Assembly: GCA_963662965.1 (NCBI GenBank)
Contig: OY759970.1
Span: 5,146,001-5,210,000 of the forward strand
Direction: 5' to 3'
DNA length: 64,000 bases
Source: DTWD01 sp963662965
Lineage (GTDB): Bacteria; Acidobacteriota; Vicinamibacteria; Vicinamibacterales; UBA8438
Shown piece after piece: positions 17,757 through 27,967 of the stretch. The notes beneath the pieces were generated by a model. It saw only the letters and a list, made by a program, of their open reading frames with translations. It did no database searches and had not been told where the DNA came from. Each line of letters opens with the position of its first letter. Positions within the stretch are counted from its first letter, which is position 1. A program made the position numbers and the translations under genes.

Positions 17757-18494
17757 ATGGGACTGCGCCAACGCCTGCTCGCTGGAATCGTCGCCGCCGG
17801 TTTCATGGCGGTGGCCACAGCGGTAGACGCGCAGATCTACTCGTGGCGCGACGGCAACGGGAGGCTCGTGCTGTCGGACCGACCGCCGGTCGATGGCACG
17901 GAGACGATGGCCTTCTCCGGCTCATCGAATATCCGGACGACGCGGCCGCTCGCCCGGATGACTTGGGCCGGCACGTATGACGCCGTCATCGATCGATATA
18001 CCGCCCGCGAGGGGGGGGTGCGGCCCGATCTCGTCCGTGCCGTGATTCAGGTCGAGTCCGGCTTCAATCCCAACGCGCGCTCCCACGTCTGAGCGATGGG
18101 CCTGATGCAACTGATGCCCGACACTGCTGCGGAGCTCGGCGTGGTGAACGCCTACGACCCTGAGCAGAACATCCGCGGAGGGGTACACTATCTTCGGCAG
18201 CTCCTGACCACGTACGACGGCAACGAGGAGCTCGCTCTGGCCGCTTACAATGCCGGCTCCGGCACCGTCGAGCGCTACGGCAACCAAGTTCCGCCGTGCC
18301 CGGAAACGCAGGATTACGTCGAGCGTGTCCGCGCCTCGACTGCTCTGGACGGTGAGACGCGGACCCCCGCACTCTCCTCTGGCACCACGATCTTCAAGGT
18401 GTACAAGACCGTGCGAGGGCGTCGCATCGCCGTGTACACGAACGTCATGCCGCCGTCGGGCGAATACGAGATCGCCAGCCGGCCGCGGCGCTAA
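17757..18494 (+). pseudogene. Lytic murein transglycosylase (SLT family) with an in-frame TGA
   Basis: This is an exported peptidoglycan-cleaving enzyme of 245 codon positions. MGLRQRLLAGIVAAG...AVDAQ is a signal peptide, followed by a DUF4124-like segment (IYSWRDGNGRLVLSDRPP). The SLT domain has the catalytic Glu in IQVESGFNPNARS. Codon 18090-18092 is TGA where the family has Gly (SHV-Gly-AMGLMQLMP), a GGA-to-TGA type change. Beyond it the same frame continues intact: AMGLMQLMPDTAAELGV, GGVHYLRQLLTTYDGNEELA, LAAYNAGSGTVERYG. Translation would stop just after the catalytic Glu and leave an incomplete fold. It is either a real nonsense mutation or a base-call error. Confidence 0.83.
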
Positions 18495-18509
18495 GAGCCT
18501 GACGCGACC

Positions 18510-18911
18510 GTGGGCACATCGCCTCCGGCCCACTCTGTGCGGCTCGACGTCTGGCTCGACGTGGCCTGCTTGTTCAGGACGCGCTCTGAGGCGCAGCGCG
18601 CCGTGAAAGGAGGCAAGGTCGACATCAACGGCCGTCGGGCGAAGCCACACCGCGAGGTCCACACTGGCGACGAGGTGCGCATCACGCGGTCGAACGGGGT
18701 CAAGCAGGTCGTGGCGATCGTTGGTCTCGCTGAGCGCCACCTCCCCAGGGCCGACGCGCGCACGCTGTATGAAGACCGAACGCCGCCCCCTACTGCAGAA
18801 GAAGCGGAGTTTCGCGCGCTGATGCGACACGCCGGGCACACCGCCCACACCGCCGCCCCGCCGGACAAGCGTCAGCGTCGTCAGCTCCGCCGGCTGAAAG
18901 GACGCGGTTAG
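18510..18911 (+). CDS. S4-domain RNA-binding protein (HslR-like)
   Basis: A 133-aa basic protein from GTG 18510. Residues ~10-70 form an S4 RNA-binding fold: VRLDVWLDVACLFRTRSEAQ, GGKVDINGRRAKPHREVHTG, DEVRITR. The C-terminal half is a basic tail ending KRQRRQLRRLKGRG. HslR-type S4 proteins act on stalled 50S-peptidyl-tRNA complexes; that role is inferred from family resemblance only. It lies 15 bp after the transglycosylase and may share its transcript. Confidence 0.78.
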   Translation: MGTSPPAHSVRLDVWLDVACLFRTRSEAQRAVKGGKVDINGRRAKPHREVHTGDEVRITRSNGVKQVVAIVGLAERHLPRADARTLYEDRTPPPTAEEAEFRALMRHAGHTAHTAAPPDKRQRRQLRRLKGRG

Positions 18912-18930
18912 GGCGCTGCTGCGAGGGAGT

Positions 18931-18983
18931 CTGGGGGAAGCGCCAGAGACGCAGCGGCATGATCGAGGGCGATATTCCCCCAG
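18931..18983. repeat. Dispersed ~54-bp palindrome, family A copy 2
   Basis: Ends CTGGGGGAAGCGCC and GGCGATATTCCCCCAGT, preceded by GCGAGGGAGT as in other copies. It lies in the gap between the S4 gene and the DUF411 gene. Confidence 0.88.
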
Positions 18984-19002
18984 TGTAATCAATGGGCCCG
19001 GC

Positions 19003-19008
19003 TATAAT
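19003..19008 (+). promoter_or_regulatory. Consensus -10 TATAAT immediately before the DUF411 start
   Basis: A perfect TATAAT (context CCGGCTATAATGG) ends 6 bases before ATG 19015. Transcription would begin at or next to the A of the start codon, so a leaderless mRNA is likely. No -35 match. The same CCGGCTATAAT context recurs on the minus strand before the TonB-like gene (38576-38581). Confidence 0.55.
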
Positions 19009-19014
19009 GGTGCC

Positions 19015-19479
19015 ATGCGGAGCTTGATCCTCAGCCTGAGTCTCGTCGTCGTCCTCGCAAGTGCCGGCGTCGGGTTCCTGGCGCACAGCGCGCACGCCCA
19101 GGGCCAACCGACGATCGAGGTCTACAAAACCCCTACCTGAGGCTGCTGCATGAAGTGGGTGGTTCACCTGCAAGAGCACGGCTTCGAAGTCACCGTGACG
19201 GATGTCCCGAGCGTCGTCCCCATCAAGCAGCGCGCGGGCCTGAGCCCGCAGCTATCGTCCTGCCATACGGCGCTCGTCGATGACTACGTCATCGAGGGGC
19301 ACGTGCCGGCGTCAGAAGTCGAGCGCCTGCTCGCGGAGAGACCGGCCATTCGAGGTCTCGCGGTTCCGGGAATGCCAATCGGCTCGCCGGGGATGGAGGG
19401 ACCGAATGCGCGCGGCTTCGACGTGTATGCTTTTGATCGCTGGGGCGGAAGCGAGGTCTACGCGACGCACGGGAAGTAG
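19015..19479 (+). CDS. DUF411 family exported protein with in-frame TGA at the first Cys of its CGCC motif
   Basis: ATG 19015 opens a signal peptide (RSLILSLSLVVVLASAGVG...AHAQ), then PTIEVYKTPT. Codon 19138-19140 is TGA. The same frame continues GCCMKWVVHLQEHGFEVTVT, SSCHTALVDDYVIEGHVPA and LAVPGMPIGSPGMEG to 19479, all typical of DUF411, a periplasmic family often linked with metal handling. Related proteins have YKSPTCGCCGKW, so TGA replaces the first Cys of the CxxC pair. It could be selenocysteine (UGCC redox motif) or a TGC-to-TGA nonsense change. A candidate hairpin lies at 19144-19178: TGCT/AGCA and GCA/TGC, then GTG/CAC closing a GGTGGTT loop. With readthrough the product is 154 aa; otherwise the gene is broken. 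Confidence 0.8.
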
Positions 19480-19484
19480 TCTCC

Positions 19485-19493
19485 TGCTAGACT
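19485..19493 (+). promoter_or_regulatory. Extended -10 (TGC-TAGACT) for rpsT
   Basis: TGC followed by TAGACT ends 9 bases before ATG 19503. The TGn extension can compensate for the missing -35. It would give rpsT its own short-leader transcript. Confidence 0.45.
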
Positions 19494-19502
19494 GTAGGGT
19501 TA

Positions 19503-19802
19503 ATGGCCAACCATAAATCGGCACTGAAGGCACATGCGAAGAGCCTACAGCGCCGCGAGCACAATCGGCAGCTCCGAAGCCGCATGAGGCACGCCTTGAC
19601 GGCCGCCCGCGGCGCTATTGACGATGTCGCCGCGGGCGACTCCACCGGCGATGGCGATGCCGTGAAGGCTCGCGAGGCTATTCGGAGCACGGTGGCCCTC
19701 ATCGACACGCTCGCGGGCAAGGGTGTGATCCACCAGAACGCCGCGGGGCGTCATAAGGCGCGGTTGTCGAAACGACTAGAAAAAGCGACCGCCGCCGCCT
19801 AA
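19503..19802 (+). CDS. rpsT: 30S ribosomal protein S20
   Basis: S20 binds 16S rRNA early in 30S assembly. The 99-aa, Lys/Arg/Ala-rich protein starts MANHKSALKAHAKSLQRREH and has RSTVALIDTLAGKGVIHQN and AAGRHKARLSKRL, all characteristic. Length is slightly above the usual 85-90 aa. It is the last gene of the plus-strand block and is followed by a repeat-filled convergent gap. Confidence 0.95.
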   Translation: MANHKSALKAHAKSLQRREHNRQLRSRMRHALTAARGAIDDVAAGDSTGDGDAVKAREAIRSTVALIDTLAGKGVIHQNAAGRHKARLSKRLEKATAAA

Positions 19803-19829
19803 GGTTAGACTCAGACTGGGCTTACCGCC

Positions 19830-19915
19830 ACGAACCCCGTCGCGCCGGCACTCGCCGAGACCCCTTCGCCCCACTCCGTGCCGGCGAGACGCACCGTGCG
19901 CGTCCTCGCCCGTGG
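19830..19915. repeat. GC-rich intergenic repeat, family B copy 2 (partial)
   Basis: Contains CGAACCCCGTCGCGCCGGCA, CGCCCCACTCCGTGCCGGCG and CCGTGCGCGTCCTCGCCCG, matching the first part of the family B copies at 10657 and 20059. The right-hand ACGGAGTGGGG arm is missing. Confidence 0.7.
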
Positions 19916-20058
19916 CCAAGGAGTTTCCCCATGAACTCCTGGGCTGGCCGCGAGTTGCACGTGCGTGTCGCGGTAGGACCGGCTCGGGGCAGGTTCGGCA
20001 CGGTATCGGCGAGCGAGCGGCCCAGCACTCGTCTCTCTCGGAATCCGCGTCGTCCTTA

Positions 20059-20205
20059 GACGGGGCCTGCGGCTCGGAACCCCGCCGCCTGCACTCGCGG
20101 GGACCCCTTCCCCACTCCGTGCTGGCGACGCGCGCCCTGATCGTACCTAGCGACACCTGACGGCTTCTCAGCACGCGAGCGAACGGAGTGAGGCATTCGG
20201 GGCCC
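20059..20205. repeat. GC-rich intergenic repeat, family B copy 3 (most complete)
   Basis: It reads GACGGGGCCTGCGGCTCGGA, CCCCACTCCGTGCTGG, GCGCGCCCTGATCGTACC and GCGAGCGAACGGAGTGAGGC in order, as at 10657. It leads directly into a family A palindrome, which suggests the two repeats can form one composite unit. Confidence 0.78.
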
Positions 20206-20228
20206 CGCGAGAGAGCGAGCGAGGGCGT

Positions 20229-20282
20229 CTGGGGGAAGCGCGTGAGGTTGGGCGTGTCAGCCCAGCGCGATATTCCCCCAGT
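20229..20282. repeat. Dispersed ~54-bp palindrome, family A copy 3
   Basis: Ends CTGGGGGAAGCGCG and GCGCGATATTCCCCCAGT. It follows GAGAGAGCGAGCGAGGGCGT, the usual left flank of the family. Confidence 0.88.
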
Positions 20283-20407
20283 CTGAACAGGGACACGCGC
20301 CGTCTATGAACAGCTGTTGCTCGCCGCGTGAGGCGTTCCGCGTGCGGTCGAAGGTGAAGTTTCCCGACGGGCCGATCTGGCGTCCGGAGTGACGCCCCGG
20401 CCGTGGC

Positions 20408-20458
20408 TGCACGTTCGAACCTGCTCATCCGCCGACCGAACCGCGACACGAACGTGCA
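20408..20458. repeat. 10-bp inverted repeat near the 3' end of holA
   Basis: TGCACGTTCG (20408-20417) and CGAACGTGCA (20449-20458) are perfect inverted arms with a 31-base loop, 14 bp beyond the holA stop. An A-run follows on the plus strand, which is the wrong side for an intrinsic terminator of holA. Confidence 0.5.
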
Positions 20459-20471
20459 AAAACGCTCTAGG

Positions 20472-21392
20472 CTAGCCGCTACACAGCGTCACGACGAGCC
20501 GTTCGAGCAGCACCCTCGGTTCACCGGCTGATCGTTTCAAGGCGAGGTCTGTGCGAAACACGGCCTCAATGGCTGGGCCCACCCTGGCCCCAGCCAGCCG
20601 CGTGCGTGCGACCCACGCAAGCTGACCGAGCACCATATACGGCACCGCCCCGGCATCCAGCACGAGCGCCAGTTCGCGGAGAGCGTGAGCCGTCGATCCT
20701 CGCTCGATTGCTCGGGCCACCGCCCAGTCGTCGTGAGCCGCCGACGGGCCCGCCACTTCCCGCACATCGGCGACAGTGATCCGCGTCTGCCCAGCCGCGT
20801 ACAGCAGCAGCCGATCGACTTCGCCTCGCAGCCGTGCGATGTCGGGCCCCACGATACCCGCGAGCAGCCGAACCGCGGCCGGTTCGGCCTCGACACCGGC
20901 GTTCTTCGTCTGCGCCCGTATCCAGCGCTGCGCGTCGGTGACGTCCTCCAACTCGCCGCACCGCACCACGGTGGCGCGCGACAGCAATCGCTTACTGATC
21001 CGTCGTCGCTCGTCGAGGCCTTCCGCCACGAGCACCAACGTGGCCGTCGAGGCGGGCTTACCAAGATAGGCCTCGAACGCCTCGAGGTCCCGCGTAGCCG
21101 CTTCACTCTCACGCTTTGGCTGCAAGAAACGCTCAGCCCGCAGCGTGATGACAATCCGGCGCGGCGCCATCATCGGCAGCGTCCGCACCGCGTCCAACAC
21201 CGCAGAGAGCGCGACCTCGCCCCCGTAGAACCGTTCGACGTCGAACGGACGCAGCTCCTCCTCGATGGCCTCCTCGAACTCGTTCGCGAGCTCGCCTTTC
21301 TCATACTCGTCGGCGCCAAGGACGAGATACACGGGATCGAGCTGACCGGCGGTGATCTGCTTCCGAAGCGCGGCGGGGGTCAGCGCGCCCAT
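20472..21392 (-). CDS. holA: DNA polymerase III subunit delta
   Basis: The delta subunit opens the beta clamp within the clamp loader. The 306-aa product has the HolA layout: PVYLVLGADEYEKGELANEF, the FDVERFYGGE region, APRRIVITLRAERFL, TLVLVAEGLDERRRISK and a C-terminal helical domain (GPDIARLRGEVDRLLLYAAG, LRELALVLDAGAVPYMVLGQ). The last gene of the leuS-lptE-holA run, it starts 6 bases after lptE, an order common in bacteria. Confidence 0.9.
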   Translation of the reverse strand: MGALTPAALRKQITAGQLDPVYLVLGADEYEKGELANEFEEAIEEELRPFDVERFYGGEVALSAVLDAVRTLPMMAPRRIVITLRAERFLQPKRESEAATRDLEAFEAYLGKPASTATLVLVAEGLDERRRISKRLLSRATVVRCGELEDVTDAQRWIRAQTKNAGVEAEPAAVRLLAGIVGPDIARLRGEVDRLLLYAAGQTRITVADVREVAGPSAAHDDWAVARAIERGSTAHALRELALVLDAGAVPYMVLGQLAWVARTRLAGARVGPAIEAVFRTDLALKRSAGEPRVLLERLVVTLCSG

Positions 21393-21398
21393 GAGGAG

Positions 21399-21953
21399 TT
21401 AGAAGGCCTCGAGGATGGAGCTGACGACCGTGGTGGCAAAGTCGGTCGCGATCCGTTCTACGGCGTTGGACTGTTGCCCGAAAAACGATGACACGTTCTC
21501 GACGACGCCGCCGCCAGAGGCCACCTCGTATTCGTCACTGAAGATCAGCTGCGGGTTGTCCCAGACAATCTCGTCGGTGGTCAGGTCTCGGAATTCAATG
21601 GCGGCGGTCAGGGTAAAGATGTACCGAGACGCCTGCTGGTCGGCCGTGAAGCTCGCTGGCGTGATCGTGATGTCGTTGATCGTGCCGGTCAGCGTGGCGT
21701 CCGCACCGAGCGGGTTGGCCTGCACACGATAGGACCCGCGACCGATGAACGCGGAGCGTACCTCCTGCGTCAGCAGACGCTCGACCTCGAACACCGCGGT
21801 GTTGTTTTCGAAGATCGGAATGGCAATCGTCTCGATGTAGTCGGGCAGGAAGGTGCCACGACCGGCCAGCGTGTATCCGCACCCGGACATCGTGCTGCAC
21901 AGAGCTGCGACGATCACGTAGCGACTCCACCGAGGATCTTGCGTTGCGTGCAT
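21399..21953 (-). CDS. lptE: LPS assembly lipoprotein LptE
   Basis: LptE plugs the LptD barrel that inserts LPS into the outer membrane. The 184-aa protein has a lipoprotein signal (VIVAALCSTMSGCGYTLAGR, lipobox SGC with Cys ~25). The core begins FLPDYIETIAIPIFENNTA, and VERLLTQEVRSAFI plus ATLTGTINDITITPASF are LptE-typical. It ends in a low-complexity Ser/Val helix (ATDFATTVVSSILEAF). It indicates an LPS-containing outer membrane. Confidence 0.85.
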   Translation of the reverse strand: MHATQDPRWSRYVIVAALCSTMSGCGYTLAGRGTFLPDYIETIAIPIFENNTAVFEVERLLTQEVRSAFIGRGSYRVQANPLGADATLTGTINDITITPASFTADQQASRYIFTLTAAIEFRDLTTDEIVWDNPQLIFSDEYEVASGGGVVENVSSFFGQQSNAVERIATDFATTVVSSILEAF

Positions 21954-21969
21954 ACGGTCCTCCCTATCT

Positions 21970-24519
<2,550 letters not shown>

Positions 24520-24543
24520 GGAAACGATTGTCGGTAAAGGTTT

Positions 24544-25593
24544 CTATAGTGTAGCAGCCCAATATGGGGCCTGCGCACGCTTCACTGACCCGAGCGCCGC
24601 TTCTGCCACGTCGGTTGATCCATTCACTGGCGGCACATCGCCAAGTGCCTCGTCGTCCTCGGCCGCCACCTTCAGCGTCGCGTCGAGACACGCCTCAAGC
24701 GCGGACAGGTGATACCCGCCCTCGGTCACCACCACCAGCCGACCATCGCACTGATCGATGGCCAGGCGCCGAATGCGCCGGGTGAGCGTCCGATACCCGT
24801 CGACTGACAGCCGCATGCCGCCAAGCGGATCGTCCGCGTGCGCGTCGAAGCCGGCCGAGAGCACGACCAGCTGCGGCTCGAAGGCGAGCGCGATCGGCAC
24901 CGCAACCGTGCGGAAGACCAGATCGAAATCCGCATCACCGCCACCGGCCTCAAGCGGAATGTTCACGGTCGCCCCGACGCCGGCGCCCCGTCCGACGTCG
25001 CTCGCCGCACCAGTGCCCGGGTAGAATGGATATTGATGCGTCGAGACATACAGCACCCGGGGATCGTCGTAGAAGATCCACTGAACGCCGTTGCCGTGGT
25101 GCACGTCGTAATCGATCACCACCACGCGCTCGAGACCGCGAGCCAGCGCGTGCGCGGCGGCGACCGCGGCGTTGTTGTACAAGCAAAACCCCATGGCGCG
25201 CGCCCGCTCGGCGTGATGGCCGGGCGGCCGCACGAAGGCGAGCCCCGGCGCGTCATGGTCCAGCGCGTGGTCAACCGCGGCCACCGCCGCCCCGGCGGCG
25301 AGCCGAGCCACCGCCTCTGAGTCGGGCGAGGCATAGGTGTCCGGATCCAGCTGCACGCGGCGACCGGCGGTCGAGGCGATGTCGGCGAGATAGGCGGCAT
25401 CGTGCACGCGCGCGAGCGCCGCGGTCTCGACCGGAGTCGGCTCCACGACACGACTGCCGCTGATCTCCCAGCGCCTGGCGACGCGGGCCATCACTTCAGC
25501 GCGCGCCGGCTGCTCCGGGTGTCCAGCGGGTGTCTCGTGGTCGACGAACCGCGGTGACGAGATCAAGAGGACGTCGGACTGTGCCATCATCAC
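24544..25593 (-). CDS. Histone deacetylase superfamily (acetoin utilization/deacetylase) protein
   Basis: A 349-aa zinc-dependent deacetylase-fold protein. Signatures are DHETPAGHPEQPAR (~residue 18), RPPGHHAERARAMGFC (catalytic His pair, ~120), DYDVHHGNGVQWIF (zinc ligands, ~157), STHQYPFYPGTG, LSAGFDAHADDPLGGM (~250) and TEGGYHL. Bacterial members remove acetyl groups from proteins, polyamines or acetoin-related substrates; which one applies is not shown. It begins with ATGATGATG, so the start may shift by up to two codons. Its 3' end carries the likely leuS promoter. Confidence 0.85.
   Translation of the reverse strand: MMMAQSDVLLISSPRFVDHETPAGHPEQPARAEVMARVARRWEISGSRVVEPTPVETAALARVHDAAYLADIASTAGRRVQLDPDTYASPDSEAVARLAAGAAVAAVDHALDHDAPGLAFVRPPGHHAERARAMGFCLYNNAAVAAAHALARGLERVVVIDYDVHHGNGVQWIFYDDPRVLYVSTHQYPFYPGTGAASDVGRGAGVGATVNIPLEAGGGDADFDLVFRTVAVPIALAFEPQLVVLSAGFDAHADDPLGGMRLSVDGYRTLTRRIRRLAIDQCDGRLVVVTEGGYHLSALEACLDATLKVAAEDDEALGDVPPVNGSTDVAEAALGSVKRAQAPYWAATL
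24548..24553 (-). promoter_or_regulatory. -10-like TACACT for leuS
   Basis: On the minus strand TACACT lies 28 bases before the leuS GTG, overlapping the last codons of the deacetylase gene. No clear -35 is seen. Confidence 0.3.
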
Positions 25594-25600
25594 CTACCTC

Positions 25601-26305
25601 TCACACGGCTGACGCGTCGGTGGCCGTCCCGAGTATGTGACGCGCGCGGTCTGCAAGTCGGTGCAGTGAGCGTTCGAGCTCTGATCGCTTCTCCTCCCGG
25701 AGAACGGGATCGGCCTCCGGCGGTACGTCGATCGGCTCCCCGATGACCATCGAGGCCTTCGCGAACGGCTTCGGCAGCTGCGTGGTGTCCCAGCTCCGCG
25801 CGGTCCAGTAGCGGTCCGTTTCTGCATGAAATGGGAGCACCGGGTTCCCGGTCAGGCTCGCGAGCCACACCGCGCCCGGCTGTACGCACTGCGCCGGACC
25901 GCGCGGGCCGTCGACCGTGAATGCCGTCGGCAAGCCGTCCATCGCCAATCTTCGCATCCGGGCCAAAGCGCGGCGTCCACCACGCGACGACGACCCGCGC
26001 GCCGCCCGATAGCCGAACTGTTCGATGATCCGCGCAATCCACTCTCCGTCGAAGTTCTCGCTGGTCATGACCACGATCCCACGCCGTCGGTAAAAGTACG
26101 TGCCCAACAAGATTCGGCCGTGCCAGAACGCGAAGACCGGCTGCCGCCCGGACGCTCGGACGGCCTCTTCGTGCTCGAGCCCCTCGACGGTCCAGCGGAG
26201 CGTACGACCGAGCGCGGCGATGATCGGGTATCCGACCGCCGCGATGGCACCGGCGCGCGCCCGCTGACGGAAGGAGAGGCGGCGGGGCGAGGACGCGGAG
26301 GTCAC
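25601..26305 (-). CDS. DUF374 lysophospholipid acyltransferase family protein
   Basis: A 234-aa membrane-associated acyltransferase-like protein. The GTG at 26305 overlaps the stop of the ETF-quinone oxidoreductase gene as GTGA. An N-terminal hydrophobic segment (AGAIAAVGYPIIAALG) precedes VFAFWHGRILLGTYFYR with the acyltransferase His, VVMTSENFDGEWIARIIEQ, and FTVDGPRGPAQCVQPGAVWL, matching DUF374 (KDO transferase-linked or LPS acyltransferase-like) proteins. It probably acylates a lipid A or phospholipid precursor at the inner membrane. Confidence 0.83.
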   Translation of the reverse strand: MTSASSPRRLSFRQRARAGAIAAVGYPIIAALGRTLRWTVEGLEHEEAVRASGRQPVFAFWHGRILLGTYFYRRRGIVVMTSENFDGEWIARIIEQFGYRAARGSSSRGGRRALARMRRLAMDGLPTAFTVDGPRGPAQCVQPGAVWLASLTGNPVLPFHAETDRYWTARSWDTTQLPKPFAKASMVIGEPIDVPPEADPVLREEKRSELERSLHRLADRARHILGTATDASAV

Positions 26306-27960
26306 ATCCCTTCGTACTGCGGACCGCCACCGCCTTCGGGCGGTACCCAGTCGATGATCTGATACGGGTCCATGATGTCGCAGGTCTTGCAATGTACGCA
26401 GTTTGAGGCATTGACCTGGAGCCGCTTGCCCGCACCGGCCTCGGCTTCGACGATTTCATACACATTCGCCGGACAAAAGCGAGTGCACGGGTTGCGGTAC
26501 TCCTCCAGGCAGCGCGTGCGACAGATGTCGGTGTCATGGACCAGCAAGTGCGATGGCTGGTCCTCGTCGTGACGTGCACCCGAGTAATGCACGTTCGTCA
26601 GCTTGTCGAACGTCAGTGTTCGATCAATCGGCGCGGTCGCCGGCTCTGCCGGTCGACCCTGGCCGTAGTATTCGGCGACCGTCCGAATCCGCTCGTGCCC
26701 GGCGTGCGCCGGCATCGGGTCTCTAAACCACCAGCCACCAGTGAGCAGCGACAAGGCAGAAAACGCAAACCCGCTGACGAATCCACCCGCGAAGCTCTGG
26801 TGCGCGTTCCGCACCGGGTAAAGCTCTTTCTTGATCGGGCCCTGCTCGACTAGATCGGCGTACTGCCCAAGCCGCGTGGCCGAAAGGTCGTTCTCGCGCA
26901 CCGCGTGGAACGCGACCTCGGCGGCGCATATTCCACTCTGCATCGCGAGATGAATCCCCTTTAGTCGCATCGAGTTCAGGAATCCGGCGGCGTCGCCGAC
27001 AATCAGCGCGCCATCGACGTGGCACCGCGGGATGGCGTGCCAGCCGCCCTCGGGCAGCGCCTTCGCGCCATAGCGAACCAGGTGGCCGTCCGCGAGCAAG
27101 GCCAACACCAACGGGTGGCGCTTGAACCGCTGGAAGGCGACGTGCGGATCGAACAGCGGGTCGCGGTAGTCGAGCCCGGCGACAAGACCGACTGATAGTC
27201 GTTCGTCGTTCAACCCGTAGATGAACCCCCCGCCAAACTCCTCGAGCCGAAGCGGATACCCCGCCGTATGAACGACCGTGCCCGGCGCGAGGCGGCCCGG
27301 GGGCACCTCCCAGAGCTCCTTGATGCCCACGGCGTAGCTTTGCGGCAAGCGTCCAGCGTCGAGACTGAACCGCCGCACCAGCGTCTTGGTCAGATTGCCG
27401 CGGACGCCATCGGCGAGCACCGTGACTTTTGCGTGGATGTCGACTCCCGGCTCGTACGTCGATTTCCGTGCGCCGTCGCGTCCGATTCCGCGGTCGCCCG
27501 TACGGACGCCGATCACCCGGTCGCCGTCGTACAACAGCTCCGCTCCGGCGAAGCCGGTAAAGACATCGACCCCGGCGGATTCCGCCTGCTCGGTGAGCCA
27601 TTTGGCGAACCGATTCAACGAAACGACATAGTTCCCATGATTGCGAAACGGGGGCGGCGTGACAGGGGACCGAAGCCGCCGACGAGTGGTGAGAAAGTAG
27701 AGCCGGTCGTCGCACACCGGCACGTCGAGCGGCGCGCCGCGCGCGCGCCAGTCAGGGATGAGCTCCGTCAGCGCCGAGGGATCCAGGACCGCGCCCGACA
27801 GCAGGTGGGCGCCAGCGTCGCGCGCCTTCTCGAGCACCGCCACACTGAGCGGTTCACCACCCTGCTCCGCGCTCAATCTCGCCAGCCGATACGCCGCCGA
27901 GAGGCCGGCCGGTCCCCCGCCGACAACCAGCACGTCGACGTCAAGCGTCTCGCGCTCCAG
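26302..27960 (-). CDS. Electron transfer flavoprotein-ubiquinone/menaquinone oxidoreductase
   Basis: ETF-QO passes electrons from ETF to the quinone pool. The 552-aa protein has the FAD site VLVVGGGPAGLSAAYRLARL at the N-terminus, HLLSGAVLDPSAL, GDAAGFLNSMRLKGIHLAM (~residue 345), and the C-terminal 4Fe-4S cluster domain with CLEEYRNPCTRFCPANVYE and NCVHCKTCDIMDPYQIIDW. The proposed start is CTG 27960, nine codons before the GTG, because AAGGAG (27968-27973 on the minus strand) lies 7 bases upstream. It follows etfA and completes an etfB-etfA-ETF-QO unit, presumably for acyl-CoA oxidation with menaquinone. Confidence 0.92.
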   Translation of the reverse strand: MERETLDVDVLVVGGGPAGLSAAYRLARLSAEQGGEPLSVAVLEKARDAGAHLLSGAVLDPSALTELIPDWRARGAPLDVPVCDDRLYFLTTRRRLRSPVTPPPFRNHGNYVVSLNRFAKWLTEQAESAGVDVFTGFAGAELLYDGDRVIGVRTGDRGIGRDGARKSTYEPGVDIHAKVTVLADGVRGNLTKTLVRRFSLDAGRLPQSYAVGIKELWEVPPGRLAPGTVVHTAGYPLRLEEFGGGFIYGLNDERLSVGLVAGLDYRDPLFDPHVAFQRFKRHPLVLALLADGHLVRYGAKALPEGGWHAIPRCHVDGALIVGDAAGFLNSMRLKGIHLAMQSGICAAEVAFHAVRENDLSATRLGQYADLVEQGPIKKELYPVRNAHQSFAGGFVSGFAFSALSLLTGGWWFRDPMPAHAGHERIRTVAEYYGQGRPAEPATAPIDRTLTFDKLTNVHYSGARHDEDQPSHLLVHDTDICRTRCLEEYRNPCTRFCPANVYEIVEAEAGAGKRLQVNASNCVHCKTCDIMDPYQIIDWVPPEGGGGPQYEGM

Positions 27961-27967
27961 GGCAGCT

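Larger units (their letters stand above)
19803..20471. other. Repeat-rich convergent intergenic region between rpsT and holA
   Basis: This 669-bp gap separates the plus-strand and minus-strand blocks. It holds two family B repeats, one family A palindrome and a 10-bp inverted repeat. I see no gene longer than 28 codons with any family signal and no hairpin followed by a T-run on either strand. Confidence 0.7.

Noticed and set aside
18090..18092. Selenocysteine or a recoded TGA (Gly) in the lytic transglycosylase
   Set aside because: Gly, not Cys, is expected here, and TGA is used as a normal stop in many intact genes of the window (for example the ATGA overlaps), so code reassignment is ruled out.
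20306..20392. 28-codon plus-strand frame MNSCCSPREAFRVRSKVKFP in the convergent gap
   Set aside because: It has no ribosome-binding site, no recognisable family and lies in repeat-derived DNA.
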